From assembly GCF_900112065.1 (NCBI RefSeq), contig NZ_FOKE01000021.1:1-60029 (forward strand): a stretch of 60,029 bases of DNA, written 5' to 3'. This document shows positions 35,568 to 45,400 of the stretch, piece by piece. The position numbers and the translations under genes were made by a program. Source of the DNA: Cohnella sp. OV330. Its GTDB lineage: Bacteria > Bacillota > Bacilli > Paenibacillales > Paenibacillaceae. The notes beneath the pieces were generated by a model that saw only the letters and a program-made list of their open reading frames with translations, was not told the DNA's origin and searched no databases. Within the stretch, counting starts at the first letter, position 1. Each line of letters opens with the position of its first letter.

Positions 35568-37172
35568 ATGATGAAGATGCATTATAGTATGGCCCATGAA
35601 CCGCTGCTGGAATTATCCACGCGTGATGCGTTGGTTGCCAATATGAAGAAGGCCGGGATTGAGAAAATTTGGATTGCCGGTTTTTTCTCCGGCGACATGG
35701 TCGATCTCGAAGCGCTTAAGCAGGCGAAGGCTTATGCGGAGCAAAACGGGCTTGAAGTCGGCGCGCTGACGATCCCGGTCGGGCACCCGGGCAATTCGCT
35801 TAACCCGGACGACCCCGATTCAAAGCTGAAAATCCCCGATCATTGGCACTATCGGATCGATAAAAGAGGGGGAATCGCCTATTTCTGCGGGGCGATCGAC
35901 ACTTGTCTGATCGAGGACAACGGAAAAGCGGCCAAGCTGCTCCGCGATGCGGGCTTTAAAGAAGTATTTCTCGATGACGACCTTCGCATCGGCAACTTAA
36001 ACGCAAATATCGAAGGCTGTTATTGCGATGCTTGCGTGGCGGAATTCAACGCGATTTACCGCCGTCAAGAAACAAGGGAAACCTTGAGCGCGCAAATGGC
36101 GGATAAGCAGGATACGGCCTTAATGAAGGATTGGGTTGCCTTTCAATGCGACAAAATTACGGCCGTCATGAAGGCGACTGATATTGAGGGCGTGCAGCCC
36201 GGGATCATGGTCATGCATTTTGGCGACGAACGGCACGGAATCGATATTCCCGCTATTCGGGAACAAATGCCGAACACGCTGTTCCGAGTCGGGGAACATC
36301 AATTCAACGATCATAAATTCGCCAATCCGTACGCAAAAGGCGAAGAAATGCTCGGTATTGCCTACCACCTGAACTTTATCGACAAGCCCTATGCTTATAG
36401 CGAAACGACGATTTTTCCTCCGCGGTCTTTAAAGGCGCATAACTTGGTTTATAAAGCGAAGCTGGCGATCGCAGGTGGCCTTGAAAATATCCTCTTCATG
36501 AGCGGCACATGGGCGATGGATGACAACTATTGGGAAGCGATTGCAGATGCGCTTCCGGTATTGCGAGCGTTAGACAAAGACTGCGCAGACGGGGAAAGAA
36601 CCCATCCGGTTCACCTCGCTTACGGGACGCACGGCGCTTATGCAGAGCCCATTATCCCGACCAGTTTGCCGGTGCTCGCGGGCTTGCCGGTCAAACCCTT
36701 GCGTGCGGACCAGCGCGAGGATGACGGGGAGTTGCTCTTGTTTTTCGGCAATTATGAATTAACGCCGGAATGGCAAGAGAAGCTGCCTAGGTATAAACAA
36801 GTTATTTTTGACCAAAAGGCCGCGTTGAAAAATAAAGCGGATATCGAAGCGTTAAAGGCTACGGCTTCCAATCTTGTTTGCTGGGATTATGCAGCGACGT
36901 CAAAGCCTGACGCTGCCGAAGTATCGCTGCTTCAAGCGCGGATCGGTCAAGATGCGTGGGCGTTCCCGCACATCGTCGATGGAGGCCATATCGGGTTGGT
37001 ATGGCTGATGAATAACGGGAAGGTCATTTTATATAACCTGTTGGAAACCGAAAATCAGGGCGTAGTCGAAATGTCGGGCAGCAAGCATCCCGTTCGCTTG
37101 AAGCCGTTGTCCTTCGCGGTTCTAACCAAATCAGGCTCGATAACGGAATACGATACGGAAATTCGGCTTTAA
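35568..37172 (+). CDS. Putative TIM-barrel glycosidase-like protein of unknown family
   Basis: 534 residues; ATG preceded by AAGGGGAATCC. No signal peptide. The order suggests a TIM barrel: AGIEKIWIAGFFSGDMVDLEALKQAKAYAEQNGLEV, LLRDAGFKEVFLDDDLRIGNL, a Cys pair in GCYCDACVAEFN, PGIMVMHFGDERHG, and later ENILFMSGTWAM. A C-terminal part resembles the trimerisation/glutamine-amidotransferase-like and beta-sandwich regions of GH42-type enzymes (KQVIFDQKAA... and LLETENQGVVEM). The CYCDACxxEF motif occurs in uncharacterised glycoside-hydrolase-like proteins. Cytoplasmic, perhaps a glycosidase; the reaction is unknown. It sits between a broken gene and a DNA glycosylase gene and appears monocistronic. 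Confidence 0.6.
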   Translation: MMKMHYSMAHEPLLELSTRDALVANMKKAGIEKIWIAGFFSGDMVDLEALKQAKAYAEQNGLEVGALTIPVGHPGNSLNPDDPDSKLKIPDHWHYRIDKRGGIAYFCGAIDTCLIEDNGKAAKLLRDAGFKEVFLDDDLRIGNLNANIEGCYCDACVAEFNAIYRRQETRETLSAQMADKQDTALMKDWVAFQCDKITAVMKATDIEGVQPGIMVMHFGDERHGIDIPAIREQMPNTLFRVGEHQFNDHKFANPYAKGEEMLGIAYHLNFIDKPYAYSETTIFPPRSLKAHNLVYKAKLAIAGGLENILFMSGTWAMDDNYWEAIADALPVLRALDKDCADGERTHPVHLAYGTHGAYAEPIIPTSLPVLAGLPVKPLRADQREDDGELLLFFGNYELTPEWQEKLPRYKQVIFDQKAALKNKADIEALKATASNLVCWDYAATSKPDAAEVSLLQARIGQDAWAFPHIVDGGHIGLVWLMNNGKVILYNLLETENQGVVEMSGSKHPVRLKPLSFAVLTKSGSITEYDTEIRL

Positions 37173-37199
37173 ATGTAGAGATGCAATACAAACTTAGAA

Positions 37200-37228
37200 G
37201 AAGCTGCCGAGACGGGATCGGCAGCTTC
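37200..37228 (+). terminator. Strong hairpin after the TIM-barrel gene
   Basis: GAAGCTGCCGA / TCGGCAGCTTC, 11 bp, loop GACGGGA. The following sequence TATGCGTTAG is not T-rich, so termination efficiency is uncertain. Confidence 0.6.
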
Positions 37229-37328
37229 TATGCGTTAGCGGGCATTTATCAATAGCACTTGTATTTATGTTCAAGATAATGGTAACATTTTATGGGATCA
37301 TACGTTCGTTTGTTGTTAAGGAGCCGAT

Positions 37329-38534
37329 ATGTACATGATCCAATTGACGAACCGCCAGGCACGGCAATTTCTGCTATTAAAGCACGGATTGTTGGGCGAA
37401 TATCGTTTTAACGAAAAGCAAGGCGTATTGGATTTTGTGCGGCAGGTCGGCTGCATTCAATACGATCCCATCGATGTTTGCGGAAAAAACGCCGAACTGG
37501 TGTTGCAGTCGCGAATCAAAGGATTTACCAAGAATATGCTCGCAGAGTTGCTGTATCAAGATAGAGCTCTTGTCGATTATCCCGACAAAAATTTGGCCAT
37601 TATCCCTGTCGAGGACTGGCCGTATTTTGAACGTTACAGGCAGGCCGCCCGACAACATGCCAAACGCTATCCCGAAATGGACGCGTTGATGGAACAAGTA
37701 CGCGTACACATCCAAAAGCATGGCGCGCTTAGTTCGGATGATCTTAAATTGGATGGGAATTTCGCTTGGCGATCGGCCATTCACTGGAGCAGCGGAAGCA
37801 ATTCATCCCGGTCTGTGCTGGAGCAGATGTACTCGACGGGCGAATTGATTATCCATCACAAAAAAGGAACGCGCAAGTATTACGACATCGCCGGAAAGTA
37901 CATAAACCCAGATCTGCTGAATGCGCCGGAGCCGCTGGAGGGCGAGCTTGAGCATCACAAGTGGCGAGTACTGCGTCGAATCGGCGCCGTCGGCCTGTTA
38001 TGGAACCGCGCATCCGATGCCTGGTTAAACATATGGGGGTTAAAGGCGGAGCATCGCAACGAGGTTTTCCGCCAACTGTTGCACGAAGCTCGCATTGTTG
38101 CCGTTGCCGTGGAACAAATGAAAGATATCCTTTATTGCCGCGCGGAGGACTTGCCGCTTATGGAGGCGGTTCTGCAAAATCCTGCGCCGAAATGGCGCTG
38201 CGAGCTCATTGCCCCGCTAGATCATTTCATATGGGACAGAAAGCTGATTAACGAATTGTTTGGATTCGATTACACCTGGGAGATTTACACGCCTGCGATC
38301 AAACGGAAATTCGGCTATTATGCGTTGCCTTTAATATACGGAGAAAGCTTCATCGGCCGCGCCGAGATCATCGCGGAACGTAAAACCGGGACGCTCGTTG
38401 TTAAAAACTTCTGGTTCGAGAATGGCATAAAGCCAACAAAGCAATTGCGAACAGCCTTGAACGATTGTATTCAAAATTTCGCTTTGTTCAATGGATGCGA
38501 GACGACTTCTACAGCGGCTTTGAACTGGAAATAA
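37329..38534 (+). CDS. YcaQ/AlkZ-family winged-helix DNA glycosylase
   Basis: 401 residues; ATG preceded by AAGGAGCCGAT. The protein belongs to the HTH_42 (DUF1006) family: ITNRQARQFLLLKHGLLGE-like start (LTNRQARQFLLLKHGL), the catalytic-loop motif VGCIQYDPIDVCGKN (QxD form as in E. coli YcaQ), ELVLQSRIKGF, RHA-like WHWSSG region (IHWSSGSNSSRSVLEQMY), and the C-terminal LIAPLDHFIWDRKLINELFGFDYTWEIYTPA with KRKFGYYALPLI and RAEIIAERKTGTLVV. Family members unhook interstrand crosslinks and remove bulky alkylpurines in the cytoplasm; some protect producers against their own DNA-alkylating toxins. No biosynthetic genes are adjacent here. Confidence 0.9.
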   Translation: MYMIQLTNRQARQFLLLKHGLLGEYRFNEKQGVLDFVRQVGCIQYDPIDVCGKNAELVLQSRIKGFTKNMLAELLYQDRALVDYPDKNLAIIPVEDWPYFERYRQAARQHAKRYPEMDALMEQVRVHIQKHGALSSDDLKLDGNFAWRSAIHWSSGSNSSRSVLEQMYSTGELIIHHKKGTRKYYDIAGKYINPDLLNAPEPLEGELEHHKWRVLRRIGAVGLLWNRASDAWLNIWGLKAEHRNEVFRQLLHEARIVAVAVEQMKDILYCRAEDLPLMEAVLQNPAPKWRCELIAPLDHFIWDRKLINELFGFDYTWEIYTPAIKRKFGYYALPLIYGESFIGRAEIIAERKTGTLVVKNFWFENGIKPTKQLRTALNDCIQNFALFNGCETTSTAALNWK

Positions 38535-38640
38535 GATGGTTGTGAATGGAGAACTAAGCCAATACCGATGCGCAAGTGCCTGTCCCTTTACCTTTCATGC
38601 GGCATAGGATAGTGAAGCATGACTCGAAGGGGGAGTCGAT

Positions 38641-39103
38641 ATGAAGTGGGATACGGGCTTAATCGCCAATGCAGGCCCGGGCCGGATGGCTGGAATGGTG
38701 ATTACCGCAGCCAACCCATCGTGGAACTACGCGAATGTGCTGCTCGAAACGTATACTCGCACCGGAGATAGCGGTCCAATGACCGTATACGCGCAAAATT
38801 TGTTTACCGTCACGGACGGCTCGGTGGAAACCTATGCGTTCGCCGGGTTCGACCTGGTCGGGATCAGAGCTGTCGCCGCCGGTCCGGGATCGAACGGCGT
38901 GGCGCTGTCCGTAAGGGCTTTTAACGCGGAGGGAGGAGCTGCAGGGCAATTGCTCGTTTTTGCAGAGCCCACCTATCATTCTGCTCGACACGGGCGAAAT
39001 CGCCAAAGTCGACGTGCGTTCCATGGCTATCCTCGATACTTTCTATCCCGGTTTCGCCGCGGCTGACTTGTTCGCCGCGAATGGCGGGAGCGCGCAGCCT
39101 TGA
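38641..39103 (+). pseudogene. Hypothetical gene with a frameshift
   Basis: The ATG at 38641 has GAAGGGGGAGTCGAT upstream. The first frame reads GLIANAGPGRMAGMVITAANPS to AAGQLLVFAEPTYHS, then loses protein-like character. The +1 frame resumes PIILLDTGEIAKVDVRSMAIL and ends NGGSAQP at 39103, so one base change near 38965 splits the gene. The intact product would be about 154 residues, beta-rich and without a signal peptide. I do not recognise the family. It may be a pseudogene or carry a sequencing error. Confidence 0.5.
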
Positions 39104-39275
39104 AGAAGTTAAATCTCGGTTTTTTATTTATTGGAATAGATGCAGCGAGAGAGGCATCGAATCATTTGTTTTAAACTTGATTCGCGTGCAGAAGGCTCCT
39201 CCCAGTCGAGTTAGCGTGATTGCTGCACTGACTGCCATGCAGATGAGTGATACGGCAAGACATTCAGTTTACTCA

Positions 39276-39304
39276 AGCATCCTGCTTAACGCGGGATGCT
39301 TTTG
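39276..39304 (+). terminator. Rho-independent terminator upstream of the Tc toxin locus
   Basis: AGCATCCTG / GCGGGATGCT stem with loop CTTAA, then TTT. The surrounding 39104-39463 interval contains no supportable gene; it holds this terminator and the inverted repeats at 39364-39438. Confidence 0.75.
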
Positions 39305-39363
39305 TCGTTTTATCGGGAAATATAGCGTTCGCAATTGGGATCAAGTTCCTGGCTGGTCATAAA

Positions 39364-39438
39364 TGTCGTGACAATTCTCGTGACGGCCCGTCACTGGTGC
39401 GATACCCTTCGAATCTCTACGATGGAATTGTCGCGACA
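39364..39438 (+). promoter_or_regulatory. Nested inverted repeats in the leader of the Tc toxin operon
   Basis: Outer arms TGTCGTGACAATTC (39364-39377) and GAATTGTCGCGACA (39425-39438) are inverted copies with 13 of 14 matches; in RNA the odd pair is a G-U, giving 14 continuous pairs. Inside lies a second inverted repeat GTGACGG-C-CCGTCAC (39380-39394). TCGTGAC also occurs twice directly, 12 bp apart (39366, 39378). The outer arm ends 12 nt before the AAAGGAGG ribosome binding site. It could be a multi-site operator or an RNA switch; which is unknown. Confidence 0.6.
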
Positions 39439-39464
39439 CCATCTATTGGCAAAGGAGGACCGTA

Positions 39465-42400
39465 ATGGAACGCATGCCTATCAACGAACCACCTCGGCAT
39501 TCGGGTGCCGCGGAGCCGGCGGCCGGCGCGCCGCCGCTCCCGCAAATCGGGCTGCCCAAAGGCGGCGGCGCGATTAAAGGAATCGGCGAAGACGCTACCG
39601 TCGGGGCATGGAGCGGCACGGCAACGATGCGCATTCCGCTCGGCGTAACGCCCGGTCGGTCGGGGCTGACGCCGGGCTTGACGCTGCAGTACGATTCCGG
39701 AGCCGGCAACGGACCGTTCGGGCTCGGCTGGAAACTGACGGTTCCGTCCGTCTCGCGCAAAACGGAAAACGGCCTGCCGACCTACCGCGACGAATGGCGG
39801 AATGCCGAAACGTCCGAACCGGCCGGACAAGCGGATGATTTCGGGCAGCGCGCTTCGGATACGTTTCAGTTGGCCGGCGGGGACGATCTTGTTCCTTACG
39901 CGGGGCGGGAGAAACGGCTATCCGGCGAGTATGCCGTTTACCGGTACCGCCCGAGAATCGAAGGCGACTACGCCAAAATCGAGCATTGGGTACACCGGTA
40001 CAGCGGCGAATCGTATTGGAAAACGGTATCGGGAGCCAATGTGACGAGCCTTTACGGCTTGTCGTCCGCGGGAAGGGTTGCCGATCCCGCCGATCCCCGC
40101 CGCGTCTACCAATGGCTGCTGGAGGAAACGGCGGACGACAAAGGCAACATCGTACGGTATGCCTATAAAGCGGAGAATGACGAACAGATCGACTGGCAAG
40201 CATCCAATGAGCGAAACCGCAGCCGTTCGGCCGGGCGTTACTTGAAACGGATCGATTACGGAAACCGGGAACCTCATATTCCGGACGGTTGGCTCTTTAC
40301 GGTCGTTCTGGATTACGGGGAGCATGACGAGGAGGCGCCGACGCCGGATGAAATCCGTTCGTGGTATTGCCGGCGCGACCCGCACTCCACCTATCGTCCG
40401 GGCTTTGAGGTTCGAACCGCTAGGCTGTGCCGAAGAATGCTCATGTTCCACCGGTTCGAGGAGCTCGGCGAGCATCCGACGCTCGTCCGTTCCGACGCAT
40501 TCGCCTACCGTGAAGCCGAGACGCACTCGGTTCTGGTTTCCGTCGTCCGGACGGGATATCTCGCGAGACAGGACGGCACGGCGGCCAGCCGCTCGATGCC
40601 GCCGCTCGAATTCGGTTACAGCGAAGCGGTCCCGGACTTTACGGTTCGGACCGTGGATTCGTCGGAAACAAAGATGCCGACCGGGCTGTTCGGGGACAAA
40701 GCGCGCTGGACCGATCTTTGGGGCGACGGGGTATCGGGATTGCTGACCGAAGAGGCGGGGGGATGGTACTTTACGCGCAATCTCGGCGGGGGCCGCTTCG
40801 AGGAACGTCAGCCTGTTGCGCTGAAGCCTTCGCTTGCCGAATTAGGCGGCGGCTGGCAGCTTGCGGATTTGGCGGGAGACGGCGGGCAGTACGCCGTCCG
40901 CTACCGCTTCCCGGTGCCGGGATATCATGAACGGCGAAACGGCGGGGAGTGGGGGCCGTTTACGCCGCTCGAAGCCGTGCCGACGCTGGACTGGAACGAT
41001 CCGAACCTCCGTTTCCTGGATTTGACCGGCGACGGCAAGCCCGATGTGCTGCTGACGGAGCAGCATGCTTTCACCTGTTACGTATCGTCAGGCAAGCTCG
41101 GGTTCGAGCCTGCGCTTTCCAGACCGGCGTGGGACGATGAGGAGCGAGGTCCTACGATCGTCTTCGCCGACGGGACCGAGTCGCTGTTTCTGGCGGACAT
41201 GAACGGCGACGGGTTAACGGACCTGGTGCGCGTCCGCCGCGGCGAAGTCGCCTACTGGCCGAACATGGGGTATGGCGCGTTCGGACCGAAGATCGTGATG
41301 GACGGTTCCCCCGCGTTCGACGGGCCGGATGAATTCGATCCCCGCCGCATCCGATTCTGCGATGTGGACGGATCGGGTCCAGCCGATTTGCTTTATCTCG
41401 GAAACGACGCCGTCTCGATCTGGACGAACGGCTCCGGCAACGGCTGGAAAGATCCGGTCATTGCTGCGGGACTGCCGCATCCGGGCGATGACGGCACGGC
41501 GGTCGATGTCGTCGATCTGCTAGGTACGGGCACCGTTTGTCTCGTCTGGTCGTCGGCCATGCCGGAGGATGCGGGATCGCCGCTGCGATACATGGATTTG
41601 ACCGAGGGCGCCAAGCCTCACCTGCTCACGCGGATCGACAACAACATGGGGCAGGAAACGTCGATCCGTTATGCCGCCTCGACCTCCTTCAGTCTGAAGG
41701 CCCGAGCGGAAGGAAAACCTTGGGCGACGTCGTTGCCGTTTCCGGTGCATGTTGTAGAACGGATCGACAAAACCGACCAAATCGGCGGCCACAGGCTTAC
41801 GTCGCGGTACGCCTATCATCACGGCTATTACGACCGGGAGGAGCGGGAGTTCCGCGGCTTCGGGCTCGTCGAGCAGTGGGATACGGACGGGTTCGAACGG
41901 CTGTCGGAACCGGGAGGACCGGACCATGTTCAACAGCTTCCGCCTGTTCGCACCCGGACCTGGTTTCACACCGGAGCCTTTCTTGAACGGGAAGCGCTCG
42001 AGCGTCAGTACGCGGGCGAGTATTACCGCGATCCCGACCTGCCGGCGGAGCGTCCCGCGTATCTTTCCCGCTCCGTCTTGCCGGAGGGGATCGACGCTGC
42101 AGGGCAGCGCGAAGCGGCAAGAGCGCTGAAGGGAGCCGTACTCCGAACGGAAACGTATGCGGACGACGGCACGGCGCGATGCGATATTCCTTATACCGTG
42201 ACGGAGCGCCGATACGAGGTCAAGCTCTTGCAGCCGCGCTCCGGCGGGAGGCCCGCCGTCTTCCGGCTGGTAGAACGCGAGTCATTGGATGCCGCCTATG
42301 AGCGTATCGCAACCGATCCCCGTCTCTCGCACCGTCTGACGCTTCGCACCGATGCGTTCGGCAACGTGCTCCGAAGCGCTGCGGCGGCGTATGGCCGCCG

Positions 42401-45400
42401 CCGTCCGGATCCGCAGCTGCCTGCGAAGGAGCGCGCGATTCAGGCGGCGACGCGCGTCACGCTGCTTCAGAATACATTCACGAACGAAATCGACAGGGAC
42501 GATGCCTACCGCATTCCGGCGGCATGGGAATCCCGCAGCTGGGAGCTGCACGGTTATCCCGATCCTTTCGTCATGATATACAGAGGAAACGAACTCGAGG
42601 CCGCGTTCGACGCTGCAGAAGTTCCGTTCGAGAGCGAGCCGGACGGGTCGCTGCAGAGAAGGTTGATTGCCGCTTCCGCCGTCCTCTACCGGTGCGACGA
42701 TCTATCGGGGCCGCTTCCGGAAGGGAAGCTCGAGGCACTCGCTTTACCTTACGAAACTTACAGGCTCTCGATCACGCCGGGAATGCTGGATGCATGGCTG
42801 CCGAACGAGATAACCGATGCGGTTCTGGAGAACGACGGCGGCTATGTCCGATACGGCAGCGGCAGCGGCTGGTGGATCCGCTCGGGAAGGCTAGTCTTCG
42901 GACCGGAGGCTGAGAAACGGTTTTACCAGGCAGACGGATTTATGGATCTCGCAGGAAACGCTTCGACGGTCGCTTACGACCGTTACTTGCTGATGGCGGC
43001 GGAAAGCCGAGATTCGCTCGGCAGCGCGACGCGGGCGGCCATCGACTACCGGGTGATGCAGCCCTATCTTGTGACGGATGCGAACGGCAACCGGTCTTCG
43101 GTCGCGTTCGATGCGCTGGGGTTCGTCACGGCAACGGCGGTCGCCGGCAAAATCGGCGAAGCCGTCGGCGATACGCTGGAGGGCTTCGACGCCTCTCCGA
43201 ACCCGGAGACGGTCATGGCGCTCTTCGAAGAGCCTCAGGAGTCGGGGCCGGCTTTTCTACGAGGGGCGACTACTGCGATGGCATACGACCTGGACCGGTA
43301 TCGCCGCACGCGGCGGTCGGCCGAGCCGCAGCCGATCGCTGTCTGTACCGTTACTAGAGACCGCCACGACAGCGACGCGGAAGGCGAGCTTGCCGCAATT
43401 GCGATGGATCTGTCGTATATAGACGGCTTCGGCCGCATCATTCAAAGCAAGAAAACGGCGCCTCCGGAGGAGGAGGGAGGCCCCGGCCGCTGGTTAAGCT
43501 CGGGACTGGTCATTCGCAATAATAAGGGACTACCCTTCAAGCAATTCGAGCCTTTCTTCAGCGGTACGCACCGCTTGGAAATGCTGGCGCAAGGCGTCTG
43601 CACGACGGTGCTGTACGACCCGGCAGGCCGTGCAGCCGTGACGCTGCACGCCAACCATTCTTACGAAAAGGTAGTCGTAGAGGCCTGGAAAGAAGAGCGC
43701 TGGGATGTGCACGATACGATCCATCCCGCTTTTCGGTACGATCCGAGGCAAGCGTCCGCCTTGCCCGATCCGGCTTTCAATCCGGCAGACGATCCCGACG
43801 TCGGGCGCTATTTTCGCACGCTGGACCAAACGGAATACCTGCCCACCTGGTACGGCGTTCGGATGGACCCGGCCAAGGCGCAGCAGCATTGGCCGGACCG
43901 CGACCCCGTCACGGGGGCGCCGATCCCGGGGCAAGTAACGGTGAGGGCAGAAGAGTATTGGGCTGCCGAACGCGCGGGCAAGCATGCGGCGACACCGCTC
44001 GTCCGACATCTGGACCCGCTCGGGCACGCCTTCCTAAGCATAGCGGACAACGGCAAGGATGCATCTGGAAGCGACCGCCGCTTCGCGTCCTTGACCGAGT
44101 ACGACATCGGCGGCAAGCCGGTACGGGTGTACGATCCGAAGGGCCGGGCCGTGTCCGTCGTCGAAGCCGACATGACGGGCAGGACGCTGCGCGAGACCGT
44201 CATGGACGCCGGAACCAAGACCGCGCTGCCGCATGCGGACGGAAAGCCGCTCTATGCTTGGAACGGAAGGGGCTTCCGTTTCAGACACACGCATGACGCG
44301 CTTCGGAGACCGCTCGCCGTATACGCGCGAAGCGACGCCGGGACGGAAATACTTGCCGAGCGTACGGTCTACGGCGAATCGCATCCGGATTCAAAGCTCG
44401 GCGAAGACGGGCTGCCCGCAGCCGGCGCACTCAATTTGCGCGGCCGCGTCTGGATGCGCTTCGACGGCGCCGGCATGGTCGACCAGGGTTTCGCGGCGGA
44501 TGCGGGCTGCGACTTTAAAGGCAATCCGCTGGCTTCCGCGATGCGGCTGTCGCGGGATTATAAATCCGATCCGGACTGGAGCCGGATCGAGCCGGCGCTC
44601 GCCGCGACGGAGCGGGCGGAAGAGCCGGACGACCCGCTGGCTGCGCTGCTCGACGAGATGCTCGAGCCGGACGTCTTCGTTACCCGTACGCGCTATGACG
44701 CGCTGAACCGGCCGATTCGCCTCGACTCGCCTGACGGAAGCGTCACCATTCCGTCTTACGATTCGCTCGGACTTCTGGCCCGGTTGTCGGTCCGACCGAT
44801 CGGTGACGGCTCGCTGGAGACGGTTTATGTCGACTCGCTCGTCCATAACGCGAAGGGGCAGCGGGAGCGGATTACGTACGGCAACGGCGTCAGCTCGACG
44901 ATCTGGTACGAGAAGGATACGCTACGCCCTTCGCGCGTGACGACGCTTCGGTCATCCGAGGCGCTCCAGAATTTCAGATACGTCTACGATGCCGTCGGCA
45001 ACGTCAATCTGATTCACGACGATGCGCAGCAAACGATTTACTTCAATAACCAGCCGGCTTCGCCCGGCTGTCATTATAATTACGATGCGCTTTACAGGCT
45101 CACGGATGCGAAGGCCCGGGAGCATATCGGCCAGGCGGACCGGCCGGCGTACAACTGGGACGATGCGCCCCGTTCGGGGCTGCCTCATCCCGGCGACGGA
45201 GCGGCCATGCGGGATTACCACGAAATCTACGTCTACGACGAAGCAGGCAATATGACGCAGCTGATTCATCAAGCGGGATCCGGTTCTTGGCAGCGTAAGT
45301 TTAACTACGAAGAAAGCGGCAACCGGTTGACCGGCTGCACGATCGGCAGCCTGACGGAAACGTACGGCTATGACGAGCACGGCAGCATGACGTCGATGCC

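Noticed and set aside
39081..39465. Three overlapping short frames before the Tc operon
   Set aside because: No ribosome binding sites, and they cross a terminator and the inverted repeats; the stretch is better read as regulatory DNA.
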